A stretch of DNA of 64,000 nucleotides from Enterobacteriaceae endosymbiont of Plateumaris braccata (GTDB lineage: Bacteria; Pseudomonadota; Gammaproteobacteria; Enterobacterales; Enterobacteriaceae). The stretch is from positions 126,321-190,320 of the forward strand of contig NZ_CP046232.1 in assembly GCF_012563325.1 (NCBI RefSeq), written 5' to 3'. Under the pieces are notes generated by a model. That model was not told the DNA's origin. It searched no databases and saw only the letters and a program-made list of their open reading frames with translations. The first letter of the stretch is position 1. Every line of letters starts with the position of its first letter. Shown piece by piece: positions 10,085 to 20,965 of this stretch. The position numbers and the translations under genes are program-made.

Positions 10085-10573
10085 TTAAAATAAAAATTTA
10101 TTTTTTTTTAACATATTTATATATTCAATATCCTGATATTGAGGATTTTTAGCAGAAAAATGAGCTAATTGATCACATTTTTCATTTTCAATATTTCCAT
10201 TGTGTCCTTTAATCCAATACCAACTAATATTATGATTAATTAATGCTAAATCTAATCTTTTCCATAAATCAACATTTTTAACTGGTTTTTTATTAGAGCA
10301 TATCCATCCGTATTTTTTCCAATTATGTATCCAAATTGTTATTCCTTTTTCTAAATATTTACTATCAGTGAAAATATTTATATTGAAATGTTCTTTTAAA
10401 GATTCTAAAGCTATAATAGAAGCCATTAATTCCATTCTATTATTTGTAGTAAAAAAAAAACCTTTGGTAAAAATTTTTTTATGTGTATAATATTTTATTA
10501 TAGCAGCATATCCTCCAGGTCCAGGATTGTAAATACAAGAACCATCAGTAAAAATCTTTATATTTTTGTACAT
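10085..10573 (-). CDS. rnhA: RnhA, ribonuclease HI
   Basis: RNase HI cuts the RNA strand of RNA-DNA hybrids, acting on R-loops and primers. The product has 162 aa (E. coli 155). The four catalytic carboxylates are recognisable: Asp in [15 protein letters not shown] near residue 10, Glu in NNRMELMA near 48, Asp in [11 protein letters not shown] near 70 and Asp in NEKCDQLA near 134. The substrate-handling region [10 protein letters not shown] is also kept. It is divergent from dnaQ with only 44 bases between the starts, the same arrangement as in E. coli, so the promoters must overlap. Confidence 0.96.
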   Translation of the reverse strand: MYKNIKIFTDGSCIYNPGPGGYAAIIKYYTHKKIFTKGFFFTTNNRMELMASIIALESLKEHFNINIFTDSKYLEKGITIWIHNWKKYGWICSNKKPVKNVDLWKRLDLALINHNISWYWIKGHNGNIENEKCDQLAHFSAKNPQYQDIEYINMLKKNKFLF

Positions 10574-10617
10574 ATATTAATTCTCTATATAAAATTTATA
10601 AATATATTAATTACATT

Positions 10618-11358
10618 ATGAAGAAATTAAATTTTCGTCAAATAGTTTTAGATACAGAAACAACAGGAATAAATTCTTATCCTCCATATTATAAAGGACA
10701 TCGTATTATAGAAATAGGTGGAGTAGAAATAATAAACCGTCATATTACTGGAAATAATTTCCATGTATATATTAATCCTAAAAAAATTATAAGTTCAGAA
10801 GCATTAAATATTCATGGTATTACTAATAAATTTTTAGATGATAAACCTATTTTTAATGAAATCATAGATAATTTTTTAGATTATATAAAAAATTCTGAAT
10901 TAATTATTCATAATGCTCAATTTGACATTAATTTTTTAAATTATGAACTATCTTTATTAAAAAAAAATATACCTAATATTGAAAATATTTGTTCTATAAT
11001 AGATACATTGAAAATATCTCGTAAATTATTTCCTGGAAAACGAAATTCTTTGAATTCATTATGTTCACGTTTTAATATTGATAAAAGCAATCGTAATATA
11101 CATGGAGCTTTATTAGACGCTAAACTTTTAGCTAGTGTTTTTTTATCAATGACTAGCACACAAAATTCATTTATATTAGAATTTTCAAAAAAAAATAATA
11201 TAAATAAAATTAATAATATTCAAAAAAATTTGGCAAAAAAAAAATTATTAATAATATATCCTTCTAAAGAAGAATATAAATTACATCAGTTAAAATTAGA
11301 TTTTATCAAAAAAAAGTGTGGTTTTCATTTATGGAATGAATTTAAAAAATCTAAATAA
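10618..11358 (+). CDS. dnaQ: DnaQ, DNA polymerase III epsilon (3'-5' proofreading exonuclease)
   Basis: DnaQ is the proofreading subunit of the replicative polymerase. The product has 246 aa (E. coli 243). DEDDh motifs are all present: ExoI LDTETTGIN near residue 11, ExoII HNAQFDINFL near 98, ExoIII HGALLDAKLLA near 162. The C-terminal segment ending HLWNEF, which contacts the alpha subunit, is kept. It is divergent from rnhA and directly upstream of tRNA-Asp, exactly as E. coli dnaQ-aspV. Retention of proofreading together with mutS shows replication fidelity functions are still under selection. Confidence 0.96.
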   Translation: MKKLNFRQIVLDTETTGINSYPPYYKGHRIIEIGGVEIINRHITGNNFHVYINPKKIISSEALNIHGITNKFLDDKPIFNEIIDNFLDYIKNSELIIHNAQFDINFLNYELSLLKKNIPNIENICSIIDTLKISRKLFPGKRNSLNSLCSRFNIDKSNRNIHGALLDAKLLASVFLSMTSTQNSFILEFSKKNNINKINNIQKNLAKKKLLIIYPSKEEYKLHQLKLDFIKKKCGFHLWNEFKKSK

Positions 11359-11363
11359 AAGTA

Positions 11364-11391
11364 TTGACGATATGCATATATAATTTATAAT
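11364..11391 (+). promoter_or_regulatory. sigma-70 promoter for tRNA-Asp
   Basis: TTGACG at 11364-11369, a 16-base spacer, and a perfect TATAAT at 11386-11391. The expected start near 11398 lies about 7 bases before the mature tRNA 5' end at 11405, a sensible distance for a tRNA leader. A near-consensus -35 containing G and C is rare in this background. Confidence 0.7.
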
Positions 11392-11404
11392 AGAATTATT
11401 TATT

Positions 11405-11478
11405 GGTGCGATAGTTCAGTTGGTTAGAATACCGGCCTGTCACGTCGGGGGTCACGGGTTCAAATCCCGTTCGCACCG
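11405..11478 (+). tRNA. tRNA-Asp (GTC)
   Basis: A complete cloverleaf: acceptor GGTGCGA pairs with TCGCACC at 11471-11477, discriminator G at 11478; D-arm with AGTTCAGTTGGTTAGAAT; anticodon GTC at 11439-11441 in a CCGGC/GTCGG stem; T-arm CGGGTTCAAATCCCG. It closely resembles E. coli aspV and holds the same position after dnaQ. The CCA tail is not encoded (next bases are TT), so it must be added by tRNA nucleotidyltransferase. Confidence 0.98.
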
Positions 11479-11483
11479 TTAAA

Positions 11484-11518
11484 AATTAAAATAATATTTT
11501 ATTAATATTATTTTAATT
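11484..11518. terminator. Hairpin between tRNA-Asp and mscS (possible bidirectional terminator)
   Basis: Two perfect 15-base arms, 11484-11498 and 11504-11518, flank a 5-base loop. The structure starts 6 bases after tRNA-Asp and covers the mscS stop codon at the convergent junction. It is made only of A and T, so stability is modest, but the length and placement fit a shared transcript end. Confidence 0.5.
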
Positions 11519-12352
11519 ATTATTATTAATCCATAAAACACATGAATTTTTATATAATTCTAAATTATGTTTAATTATATTAGTTAAATCAGAACATATT
11601 TCTCTTTTGTAAAGAAAATCACTAATCCAAAAAAATACTGTAATATTAATTGAAATATTGGTTATTTCATCTAAAATAATAATAATTTTAGAATTTTTAA
11701 TTATTCTTTGATCTAAATAAATTGTATCTAATAATATTTTTCTTATCATATTTAGATCTTCACTTATTAATATTCTAGAAAGTCCTAAAGTAATTTTATT
11801 ACGATATTCATGACATTGAGAAAGATTAGTAATGTTATCTGCTAATATTTTACCATTAGGTATTGCTATAATAATACCATCAAATGTTCTCAAACGAGTA
11901 GAAAAAATCTCTACTTTAGTTACTTGACCACTGATATTATTACAAACATTTACATAATCACCTATTTTAAACGTACGGAAAGTAATAATTAATAATCCTG
12001 ATGCTAAGTTTGACAATGCACTTTGCCAAGCTAAACCAATAACTAGACCTATTGTACCAAAAGCTGCGATTATTGATGATGTTTGTACACCCATATTACT
12101 TAATGTACTAACTATTACAAAAATTGTAATAAGATATTTCAGAATATTTGAAATAAATCCTATGGCAATAGGATCTATTTTTTTTACAATAAAAATATTA
12201 TATAAAATTTTTGTAAATAAACGAATTATTAATAATCCAGTCAATAGAATACAGCCTGCTGTAAGCATATGTAATGATTGATAAAAAATAAACATTTTTT
12301 TATATATAATCCAATTTTTTAAAAAATCTATTTTATGAATTAATTTATTCAT
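11513..12352 (-). CDS. mscS: MscS-type small-conductance mechanosensitive channel
   Basis: MscS opens on membrane tension to release solutes during osmotic downshock; it is a homoheptamer in the inner membrane. The product has 279 aa (E. coli 286). Three hydrophobic segments lie in the first ~125 residues, the last being the pore helix region GTIGLVIGLAWQSALSNLASG. The beta domain follows with FKIGDYVNV, GQVTKVEIFSTRLRTFDG and IAIPNGKI. It is downstream of fbaA in the same orientation, as in E. coli. The end of the gene sits in a hairpin shared with tRNA-Asp. Confidence 0.93.
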   Translation of the reverse strand: MNKLIHKIDFLKNWIIYKKMFIFYQSLHMLTAGCILLTGLLIIRLFTKILYNIFIVKKIDPIAIGFISNILKYLITIFVIVSTLSNMGVQTSSIIAAFGTIGLVIGLAWQSALSNLASGLLIITFRTFKIGDYVNVCNNISGQVTKVEIFSTRLRTFDGIIIAIPNGKILADNITNLSQCHEYRNKITLGLSRILISEDLNMIRKILLDTIYLDQRIIKNSKIIIILDEITNISINITVFFWISDFLYKREICSDLTNIIKHNLELYKNSCVLWINNNN

Positions 12353-12425
12353 TATTAATTATCGATATATTAATAAAATAATATTTTTGTTATATATAAA
12401 ATAATTATAAAAAAGTTATATTATT

Positions 12426-13505
12426 TTATAATGTATTAATAGCATTTAATTCTTGAAAAGTTCTTTCTAATCTTTTACTCATTGATATTTGAGATGCTCT
12501 AATCCATGATCTTGGATCATAATATTTTTTATTTGGTTCATTTAAACCTTCTGGATTACCTAATTGTTTTTGTAAATATTTTTTATGTTCTTTATAAAAT
12601 TTTAATACTCCTTTCCAACTTGCCCATTGAGTATCTGTATCAATATTCATTTTTACTACACCATAATTTATAGACTCTTTAATTTCTTTTGCAGAAGATC
12701 CAGATCCTCCGTGAAAAACAAAGTTTATAGGATTATGAATAAGATTATGTTTTTTACTTATAAAATTTTGTGAATATTTTAAAATTTTTGGTAATAATTG
12801 TACATTTCCAGATTTATATACGCCATGTACATTTCCAAATGAAGCTGCAATTATAAATTGTGAACTAATAGAATTTAATTTTTCATAAGCGTAATTTACA
12901 TCTTTAGGATCAGTATATAATGATTTTTTTTCTAAATGACTATTATCTAAACCATCTTCTTCGCCTCCTGTACAACCTAATTCAATTTCTAATGTTATAT
13001 TCATTTTAGACATTCTTTGAAAATATTTACTACATATATAAATATTATCTCTTACAGAATCTTTTGATAAATCAATCATATGGGAAGAAAATAAAGGTTT
13101 ACCATTTAATAAATAATATTTCTCGTTTTCATATAATAAAGCATCTATCCAAGATAAAGTTTTTCTAGCACAATGATCTGTATGAAGTATTACTGGTATT
13201 CCATAATATTGAGCAATTTTATGTACATGGTATGCACCTGATACAGCTCCTATAACAGATGCTAATTGAGAATTTTTAATTTGTAACGCTTTACCTGCAA
13301 TAAAAGAAGCACCACCAAGAGAAAATTGAATAATGACTGCAGATTTAACTTTAGCAGCTGTTTCTAAAACTGTATTTATAGAATCAGTTCCTATGCAATT
13401 GATTGCAGGCAAAGCAAATTTATTTTCTTTTGCTATTTTAAATATAGTTTGTACATCATGACTAACAACAACGCCTGGTTTGACATAATTTAAAATTTTA
13501 GACAT
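12426..13505 (-). CDS. fbaA: FbaA, class II fructose-bisphosphate aldolase
   Basis: FbaA is a zinc-dependent aldolase that interconverts fructose 1,6-bisphosphate with the two triose phosphates. The product has 359 aa, as in E. coli. Zinc and catalytic residues lie in LHTDHC near residue 108, ELGCTGGEEDG near 175, and FHGGSGSS near 264; phosphate binding is in VVKMNIDTDTQ. It lies between mscS and pgk on one strand, the conserved enterobacterial order, and probably shares a transcript with pgk. Confidence 0.97.
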   Translation of the reverse strand: MSKILNYVKPGVVVSHDVQTIFKIAKENKFALPAINCIGTDSINTVLETAAKVKSAVIIQFSLGGASFIAGKALQIKNSQLASVIGAVSGAYHVHKIAQYYGIPVILHTDHCARKTLSWIDALLYENEKYYLLNGKPLFSSHMIDLSKDSVRDNIYICSKYFQRMSKMNITLEIELGCTGGEEDGLDNSHLEKKSLYTDPKDVNYAYEKLNSISSQFIIAASFGNVHGVYKSGNVQLLPKILKYSQNFISKKHNLIHNPINFVFHGGSGSSAKEIKESINYGVVKMNIDTDTQWASWKGVLKFYKEHKKYLQKQLGNPEGLNEPNKKYYDPRSWIRASQISMSKRLERTFQELNAINTL

Positions 13506-13553
13506 ATAAACTTTGCCTTATTATTGATAAATAAATATTTAATATTTATTTTT

Positions 13554-14729
13554 TTATATAGTATTCATACTATGATATTTTTCTAACATAAATACTGAAG
13601 GTAGTTTTTTGCCTTCTATAAAATTTAAAAATGATCCACCTCCAGTTGAAATATATGAAATTTTATTAAATAAATTAAATAACTCTATTGCAGCTAATGT
13701 GTCTCCACCTCCAGCAATAGAAAAAGAATTATTATTAGCAATAGTATAAGCTATATCTTTTGTACCTTGACTAAAATTAGTTAATTCAAAAACTCCTAAA
13801 GGTCCATTCCATAATATGGTTTTTGCTTTATTTAAAATATCTATTATAATTTTTATAGTATGTTTACCTATATCCATTATTATTTCATTAGATAATATAT
13901 TATTTATTTTTTTTGTTTTAACTAATGTATCATTTGAAAATGATGTCCCTACTTTACAATCTATAGGAACAATAAAATTGTTATATTTTTCTTGTAATTT
14001 TTTTGCTAAATTTAAAGCTTTTGGTTCATATAATGATTGACCAATATTATTATTTATTGCTAAAAATGTATTAGCTATACCACCACCAACAATAATTTTA
14101 TCTGATAGTTTAGCTATTTTATTTAAAAAATTAAATTTAGTTGATATTTTTGATCCTCCTACAATAGAAACAATAGGATGTTTAGGATTTTTAAAAATTT
14201 TATTTAAATTATTTAATTCATTAATTAATAATAAACCAGCACAAGATTTTTTTGCATATTTTATTATTCCATAAGTAGAAGAATGTTTACGATGTGCTGT
14301 CGCAAATGCATCCATTACAAATATGTCACATAAAGAAGCATATTTTTTAGATAATGTTTTATCGTTGTTTTTTTCACCTATATTAAATCGAACATTTTCT
14401 AACATAATTATTTCATTTTTTTTAAAGTTTAATTTATTAAAAAAATCTTTTTGTAAATAAATCTTACAATTTAAAATATTTTCTAAATATTTACTAATAT
14501 TTTTTAAAGAAAAAATATGATTATAGAATCCTTCTACAGGACGTCCTAAATGAGAAGCTATAATAACTTTAGCTCCTTTATTTATAGCATATTTTATAGT
14601 TGGTAATGACAAACGAATTCTAATATCAGAAATTATATTACCTTTATCATTGATAGGAACATTAAAATCAGATCTAATTAATAAAATTTTATTTGTAATA
14701 TTAATATCTAAAATACTTAATATAGACAT
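13554..14729 (-). CDS. pgk: Pgk, phosphoglycerate kinase
   Basis: Pgk makes ATP from 1,3-bisphosphoglycerate. The product has 391 aa (E. coli 387). The substrate-binding N-lobe begins near LLIRSDFNVPIND and includes SHLGRP; nucleotide-binding features appear as VGGSKISTKF near residue 193 and GGGDTLAAIE near 355. It is 28 bases from tktA; in E. coli epd lies between the two, and nothing of it is left here. Confidence 0.97.
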   Translation of the reverse strand: MSILSILDINITNKILLIRSDFNVPINDKGNIISDIRIRLSLPTIKYAINKGAKVIIASHLGRPVEGFYNHIFSLKNISKYLENILNCKIYLQKDFFNKLNFKKNEIIMLENVRFNIGEKNNDKTLSKKYASLCDIFVMDAFATAHRKHSSTYGIIKYAKKSCAGLLLINELNNLNKIFKNPKHPIVSIVGGSKISTKFNFLNKIAKLSDKIIVGGGIANTFLAINNNIGQSLYEPKALNLAKKLQEKYNNFIVPIDCKVGTSFSNDTLVKTKKINNILSNEIIMDIGKHTIKIIIDILNKAKTILWNGPLGVFELTNFSQGTKDIAYTIANNNSFSIAGGGDTLAAIELFNLFNKISYISTGGGSFLNFIEGKKLPSVFMLEKYHSMNTI

Positions 14730-14757
14730 ATATAATTCCTTTATGTAATTAATTATT

Positions 14758-16764
14758 TTAATTATATTGTAAAATTTTTTGGATTTTTAAAATAATATTT
14801 TCTACTGTAAAACCAAATTTTTTAAATAATTTTTCAGCGGGTGCAGAATAACCAAACTTATTTATTCCTATTACAATTCCATTTAAACCTACATATTTAT
14901 ACCAAAAATCAGTTTGACCTGCTTCAATTGCAATTCTTAATTTAATTTTTTTAGGTAATACATAATTTTTATATTCTTCATTTTGTTTATCAAAGACATC
15001 TGTAGAAGGCATAGAAACAACCCTAATTTTATATTTTAATTTAGTTAATTGATTATATGTTTCTACTGCTAAATAAACTTCTGAACCTGTTGCTATTAAA
15101 ATAACATCAGGGTTTTGTTCTAAACAATCTTTTAAAATATAACCACCATATGTAATATATGGTATTTTACTTTGATTTCTAATTTGTACTGGTAAATTTT
15201 GACGAGATAATATTAGTCCAGTTGGACTATGAATATTTTCAATTGCATATTTCCATGCTATAGCTGTTTCTACTTGATCACATGGACGCCAAATACTTAA
15301 ATTTGGAATTAATCTTAAACTAGATATTTGTTCTATTGGCTGATGAGTAGGTCCATCTTCTCCTACTCCTATAGAGTCATGAGTATAAATCATTATATTT
15401 CTAATTTTCATTAATGCAGCCATACGAATAGCATTACGACAATAATCAGAAAATGTTAAAAAAGTTGCTGTATATGGAATAAATCCTTTATATAAAGAAA
15501 TTCCGTTCGCTATAGCAACCATTCCGAATTCTCTTACACCATAATGAATATAATTTCCACATGTAAATTTGTTTATAGCTTTAGACTCTGTACATAAAGT
15601 TAAATTACTAGAGGCTAAATCTGCTGAACCACCTAAAAATTCAGGTAATATTTTTGAAAAAAATTCTAAACATTCTTGAGATGCTTGACGAGTAGATATA
15701 TCAATAGGATTTTTATATAGTTTTCGAATAAATTGTTTTGATTTAATAATCCAATCATTAGGTAATAAATTATTTATTCTTCTTTTTAATTCTTTAGATA
15801 ATTCTGGAAATATTGTAGAATAATCATTAAATTTATTTATCCATTTTAATTCTTTTAAATTACCTATATCTTTTGCATTCCATTTATCATAAATTGATTT
15901 TGGTATAACAAAAGGTTTATGATGCCAATTTAATTTTTTTCTAGTTAAGGAAACTTCTATTTCTCCTAATGGAGATCCATGTGATATATTTTTACCAGAT
16001 TTATTAGGTGAACCAAAAGCAATAGTAGTATTACATATTAATAAAAATGGTTTTTCTTCTATGGAAGATTTAGCTTTATCAATTGCTTTTTGAATATCTT
16101 TATAATTATGTCCATCTATATTAGGAATAACATTCCATCCATATGATTCAAATCTTTTTTTAGTATTATCAGTAAACCATCCACTAATATTACCATCAAT
16201 AGATATATTGTTATTATCATAAAATACTATTAATTTTTTTAATTTTAATGTACCTGCTAAAGAACATACTTCATGAGATATACCTTCCATTAAACAACCA
16301 TCACCTATAAATACATAAGTATAATGATTAATTATATCATAGTTTGGCTTATTAAATTGTGATGCTAATGTTTTTTCAGCTATAGCCATACCAACAGCAT
16401 TAGCTAATCCTTGACCTAATGGTCCTGTGCTTGTTTCTATGCTTGGTGTACATCCAAATTCAGGATGTCCAGGAGTTTGAGAATTTAATTGTCTAAAATT
16501 TTTTAATTCGGATATTGTTAAATCATAACCAGTTAAATGTAATAAGCTATATATTAACATTGCACCATGACCATTAGATAAGATGAATCTATCACGATTT
16601 ATCCATTTAGGATTTGCAGGATTATGATTTAAATAATCACGCCATAATACTTCTGCTATATCAGCCATACCCATTGGTGCTCCAGGATGGCCAGAATTAG
16701 ATTTTTGTATAGCATCTATACTTAATATACGAATAGCATTAGCAAGATCTCTTCGAGAAGGCAT
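14758..16764 (-). CDS. tktA: TktA, transketolase
   Basis: Transketolase moves two-carbon units between sugar phosphates, using thiamine diphosphate. It supplies ribose 5-phosphate for PRPP (and so histidine) and erythrose 4-phosphate for the shikimate pathway. The product has 668 aa (E. coli 663). The ThDP motif begins [13 protein letters not shown] near residue 154 and ends at the NNNISIDG loop; GVREFGM near 412 carries the catalytic glutamate. With aroC and the his operon in the window, it links carbon flow to amino acid synthesis. Confidence 0.97.
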   Translation of the reverse strand: MPSRRDLANAIRILSIDAIQKSNSGHPGAPMGMADIAEVLWRDYLNHNPANPKWINRDRFILSNGHGAMLIYSLLHLTGYDLTISELKNFRQLNSQTPGHPEFGCTPSIETSTGPLGQGLANAVGMAIAEKTLASQFNKPNYDIINHYTYVFIGDGCLMEGISHEVCSLAGTLKLKKLIVFYDNNNISIDGNISGWFTDNTKKRFESYGWNVIPNIDGHNYKDIQKAIDKAKSSIEEKPFLLICNTTIAFGSPNKSGKNISHGSPLGEIEVSLTRKKLNWHHKPFVIPKSIYDKWNAKDIGNLKELKWINKFNDYSTIFPELSKELKRRINNLLPNDWIIKSKQFIRKLYKNPIDISTRQASQECLEFFSKILPEFLGGSADLASSNLTLCTESKAINKFTCGNYIHYGVREFGMVAIANGISLYKGFIPYTATFLTFSDYCRNAIRMAALMKIRNIMIYTHDSIGVGEDGPTHQPIEQISSLRLIPNLSIWRPCDQVETAIAWKYAIENIHSPTGLILSRQNLPVQIRNQSKIPYITYGGYILKDCLEQNPDVILIATGSEVYLAVETYNQLTKLKYKIRVVSMPSTDVFDKQNEEYKNYVLPKKIKLRIAIEAGQTDFWYKYVGLNGIVIGINKFGYSAPAEKLFKKFGFTVENIILKIQKILQYN

Positions 16765-17054
16765 TAATTATGACTCCTAATAATTATTATTAATATTATT
16801 TAAAATATAAGTTTTAAAAAAATAAAAATTTATATTTATAAATTTTTATTTACATATAAAATAAATATATACTTAAATAATATTAAAATCTATTTATTAT
16901 ATTTTTAAAAAATTGGATTAATTATTTTAATTAAGATATTATTAATAATTTAATTTTTACTTATTAAGTCATTTTAAAATAAAAATTTTATTAAATATAA
17001 TTTAATATTAATTAAAAATTAAATTTTATTTTAATTACTATAAAAGGAAAAATA
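16765..17054. other. Divergent intergenic spacer tktA/metK
   Basis: A 290-base A+T spacer between divergent starts. AAAAGGA just before metK is a good ribosome site. No MetJ-type operator (AGACGTCT-like repeats), no RNA gene and no reliable promoter can be seen. Confidence 0.5.
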
Positions 17055-18209
17055 ATGAGTGAATATCTTTTTACTTCAGAATCTGTATCTGAAGGACATC
17101 CAGATAAAATGGCAGATCAAATTTCTGATGCTATATTAGATGACATTATTAAACAGGATACAACATCACGTGTTGCATGTGAAACTTATATTAAAACTGG
17201 AATGGTACTAGTTGGAGGTGAAATTACTACTACTGCTAGTGTAGATATAGAAAATATTATAAGAAAAACTATAAAAGAGATAGGATATATTGATTCTAGC
17301 ATGGGATTTGATTTTAATTCTTGTGCTATATTAAATAATATAGGTAAACAATCTGAAGATATTTATAAAGGAATATTTAATAAAAATGGTTTAATAAACG
17401 GTGCAGGTGATCAAGGATTAGTTTTTGGTTATGCAACTAATGAAACAGAAAATTTTATGCCTGCCCCTATAACTTATGCTCATCGTTTAGTACAAAAACA
17501 ATCTGAAGTTAGAAAAAATGGAATTTTACCATGGTTAAGACCCGATGCTAAAAGTCAAATTACTTTTAAATATAAAAATAATAAAATTTTAAGAATAGAA
17601 ACAGTAGTTTTATCTACTCAATATTCAGAAGATATATCATATAAAAAATTACAAGAAGCGGTTATGGAAGAAATTATAAAACCAATATTACCTAGTAAAT
17701 GGTTACATAAAAATACAAAGTTTTTTATTAATCCTGCAGGTCGTTTTGTAATTGGAGGTCCAATGGGAGATTGTGGATTAACAGGACGTAAAATTATTGT
17801 AGATACATATGGTGGTATGGCTCGTCATGGTGGTGGTTCATTTTCAGGAAAAGACCCTACAAAAGTAGATAGATCTGGAGCATATATAGCAAGATATATA
17901 GCAAAAAATATAGTTGCCTCTTCTTTAGCAGAACGCTGTGAAATTCAAATAGCTTATGTAATTGGTATTTCTAAGCCTATATCTCTAATGGTAGAAACAT
18001 TTGGAACAGGTAAAATTTCTAATGAAAAATTAACTTTATTAATACAAAAATTATTTGATTTAAGACCTTTAAATATAATTAAAATGTTAAATCTTTTAAA
18101 TCCAATATATAAGAAAACATCTTCTTATGGACATTTTGGAAGAAATATCTTTACATGGGAAAAAATAGATAAAATTAATGAATTATTAGCAATGTCTGAA
18201 ATTCAATAA
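17055..18209 (+). CDS. metK: MetK, S-adenosylmethionine synthetase
   Basis: MetK makes SAM from methionine and ATP. The product has 384 aa, as in E. coli. Signature motifs are [14 protein letters not shown] near residue 13, [12 protein letters not shown] near 118, [16 protein letters not shown] near 260, and the C-terminal [15 protein letters not shown] is needed by the methyltransferases in this window (RsmH, RsmA, RsmC, PrmB). The gene is convergent with gyrA, separated by 36 bases that contain a small hairpin. Confidence 0.98.
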   Translation: MSEYLFTSESVSEGHPDKMADQISDAILDDIIKQDTTSRVACETYIKTGMVLVGGEITTTASVDIENIIRKTIKEIGYIDSSMGFDFNSCAILNNIGKQSEDIYKGIFNKNGLINGAGDQGLVFGYATNETENFMPAPITYAHRLVQKQSEVRKNGILPWLRPDAKSQITFKYKNNKILRIETVVLSTQYSEDISYKKLQEAVMEEIIKPILPSKWLHKNTKFFINPAGRFVIGGPMGDCGLTGRKIIVDTYGGMARHGGGSFSGKDPTKVDRSGAYIARYIAKNIVASSLAERCEIQIAYVIGISKPISLMVETFGTGKISNEKLTLLIQKLFDLRPLNIIKMLNLLNPIYKKTSSYGHFGRNIFTWEKIDKINELLAMSEIQ

Positions 18210-18228
18210 TTTTATTATTATTAATTTC

Positions 18229-18247
18229 AATATATAACATATATATT
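18229..18247. terminator. Small hairpin at the metK/gyrA convergent junction
   Basis: Arms AATATATA (18229-18236) and TATATATT (18240-18247) with loop ACA; the right arm runs into the gyrA stop codon. It is all A+T in the stem and weak, but sits where both transcripts must end. Confidence 0.3.
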
Positions 18248-20777
18248 ATTTTATAGAAATTTTTTCTAATGCTATAATTTTTTCACTTTTATTTATTTTC
18301 ATTATAATTACTCCTTTAGTATTACGACTAACTGTACAAATTTCTGAAACATATGTACGTATTAAAGTTCCTATATTCGTTACTATTAATATTTGATCAT
18401 TAGGAGAAACTTCTATAGCATTTGCTACTAAACCATTTCTTTTATTAATTTTTATAGAAATCACACCTTTAGTAGATCGTGATTTAATTGGATATTCTTT
18501 ATTTCGTGTTCTTTTACCATATCCATTTTGAGTGATAGTTAAAATATCATTTTGACATTTATTTTTTAAAGTAATTAACGAAACAACATTATCTTTTTTA
18601 GATGAAAGCTTTATACCTCTTACACCAATTGATATTCTTCCCATAGATCTAACTTCATTTTCGTTAAATTGCACAACTTTACCTAAAGATGAAAATAACA
18701 TTATTTTATCTTCTTTACTAGTAATAGAAACATCTATTAAAGAATCATTTTTTTTAAATTTTATTGCAATAATTCCTCCATTTCTAGGTTTTTTAAATTT
18801 CTTTAAATTAATTTTTTTAATTATTCCTTTTTTAGTAGCCATAAATAAATTTAAATTATTATTATAATTATTTACTACAAGTAAATTAGTAATTCTTTCA
18901 TAATTTTTTAGTGACAAAATATTAACAATAGGTCTACCTTTGGCATATCTATTACATATTGGTAAATTATATACTTTAATCCAATATACACGTCCTATAT
19001 TAGAAAAACATAAAAGAGTATCATGTGTATTAGCTATAATTATACAGTTAATAAAATCTTTTTCTTTTGTTTTAACTGCTATTTTTCCTTTTCCACCTCT
19101 ATGTTGAACTTCATAATCAGATAATTTTTGATATTTAATATAACCTTGATATGATAATGTAATTATGACTTCTTCAGCATTAATTAAATCTTCCATATTT
19201 ATAAAAGATTTATTTCTAATAATTTCAGTTTTTCTTTTATCACCAAATTCTTCTTTAATAAAAATTAGTTCTTTATAAATAACTTTCATTAAACATTGAT
19301 AATCATCAATTATTTTAATAAGTTCTGATATTTTATATATAATATTTTGATATTCTTGAAATAATTTTGTATGTTCTAAACTGGTTAATTTATGTAATTT
19401 TAAATCTAAAATAGCTTGTACTTGATCATGGCTAAAAGAATAACTATTATTAGATTGAATTAAATTTAAACTATTTAAATAAATATTTTCTTCTTTTTTT
19501 TCTTGTAATTTTAAATTAGATAATACATTATTGACATTCCATAGTTTAGAATAAATTTTATTTTTTATAACTTCTATAACAGAAGAAGAACGAATAATTT
19601 TTATTATTGATTGTATATTAGATAATGCTACTATTAATCCTTCTAAAATATGAGCTTTATTACGAAATTTATTAATTTCATAATTAGTTCTACGGATTAC
19701 TACTTCACGACGATGTGATATAAATGCTTCAATAATATTTTTTAAAGACATAATTTTAGGTTCTCCTTTATATAAGGAGACCATATTAATACTAAAAGAA
19801 ATTTGTAATTGAGTTAAAGAATATAAATTATTTAAGATAAAATCTGTAGATATATCTTTTTTAATTTCTATAACAATTCTAATTCCATCTTTATCTGATT
19901 CATCTCTTAAATTTTTAATACCATGAATCCTTTTTTCTTTGATTAATTCTGCAATTTTTTCTATTAGTTTAGCTTTATTTACTTGATATGGTAATTCATA
20001 TATAATAATTGATTTAAAATTATTATTTACAATAATTTTACTGCGTCCACGAATAAAAATTTTTCCTTTTCCTGTTATATAAGCTTTTTCAATACCATTA
20101 TCATCATTTATAATTCCTGCTGTAGGAAAATCTGGTCCTTTAATATATTTCATTAATTGATGAATTGAAATATTTTCATTTTTTATATATGCTAAACACG
20201 CATTTATAACTTCTGTAAGATTATGTGGAGGTATATTAGTAGTCATTCCTACAGCTATTCCAGAAGATCCATTAATTAATAAATTAGGAATTTTTGTAGG
20301 CATTACTTCAGGAATTTTTTCTGTAAGATCATAATTAGGCAGAAAATCTACTGTTTGTTTTTCAAGATCGTTAATTATTTCTTGAGTTATTTTAGTCATT
20401 CTTATTTCAGTATAACGCATAGCTGCAGCAGAATCACCATCAATAGAACCAAAATTACCTTGACCATCTATTAATGTATATCTTAAAGAAAATGATTGTG
20501 CCAATCTTACTATAGTATCATAAACTGCAGAATCACCATGAGGATGGTATTTTCCTATAACATCTCCAACAATACGAGCTGATTTTTTATAAGGTTTATT
20601 CCATGTATTACCTAATATATACATAGCATATAACATTCTTCTATGTACAGGTTTTAATCCATCTCTTGCATCTGGTAATGCTCTGCCTATTATAACAGAC
20701 ATAGCATAATCCAAATATGAATTTTTTAATTCTTCTTCAATATGAATTGAATTAATTTCTTTAGAAAAAGAACCCAT
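18246..20777 (-). CDS. gyrA: GyrA, DNA gyrase subunit A
   Basis: GyrA is the cleavage-religation and DNA-wrapping subunit of gyrase. The product has 843 aa (E. coli 875); the missing part is mainly the acidic C-terminal tail. The active-site tyrosine lies in [10 protein letters not shown] near residue 122, and the quinolone-region [14 protein letters not shown] is intact. The C-terminal beta-pinwheel blades are present. The GyrA box, QRRGGKG in E. coli, reads QHRGGKG here, an Arg to His change in the motif needed for wrapping. Confidence 0.97.
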   Translation of the reverse strand: MGSFSKEINSIHIEEELKNSYLDYAMSVIIGRALPDARDGLKPVHRRMLYAMYILGNTWNKPYKKSARIVGDVIGKYHPHGDSAVYDTIVRLAQSFSLRYTLIDGQGNFGSIDGDSAAAMRYTEIRMTKITQEIINDLEKQTVDFLPNYDLTEKIPEVMPTKIPNLLINGSSGIAVGMTTNIPPHNLTEVINACLAYIKNENISIHQLMKYIKGPDFPTAGIINDDNGIEKAYITGKGKIFIRGRSKIIVNNNFKSIIIYELPYQVNKAKLIEKIAELIKEKRIHGIKNLRDESDKDGIRIVIEIKKDISTDFILNNLYSLTQLQISFSINMVSLYKGEPKIMSLKNIIEAFISHRREVVIRRTNYEINKFRNKAHILEGLIVALSNIQSIIKIIRSSSVIEVIKNKIYSKLWNVNNVLSNLKLQEKKEENIYLNSLNLIQSNNSYSFSHDQVQAILDLKLHKLTSLEHTKLFQEYQNIIYKISELIKIIDDYQCLMKVIYKELIFIKEEFGDKRKTEIIRNKSFINMEDLINAEEVIITLSYQGYIKYQKLSDYEVQHRGGKGKIAVKTKEKDFINCIIIANTHDTLLCFSNIGRVYWIKVYNLPICNRYAKGRPIVNILSLKNYERITNLLVVNNYNNNLNLFMATKKGIIKKINLKKFKKPRNGGIIAIKFKKNDSLIDVSITSKEDKIMLFSSLGKVVQFNENEVRSMGRISIGVRGIKLSSKKDNVVSLITLKNKCQNDILTITQNGYGKRTRNKEYPIKSRSTKGVISIKINKRNGLVANAIEVSPNDQILIVTNIGTLIRTYVSEICTVSRNTKGVIIMKINKSEKIIALEKISIK

Positions 20778-20965
20778 ATAAATTATTATCCTTTAACTAT
20801 ATATTAATATATTATTATATTAATTTTAACATAATTAATTATATTCTATTAATTTTTTTAGAAATAATCTTAATAAGATTAAACTAAAATTATTAATTAC
20901 TATTTGATAAAAATTTTTTATTATTATAATAATTAAATTATAACAAAACATATTTTTAGTAAAAA

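Noticed and set aside
16765..17054. Possible MetJ operator or SAM riboswitch before metK
   Set aside because: No AGACGTCT-like repeats and no structured GC-containing RNA are visible.
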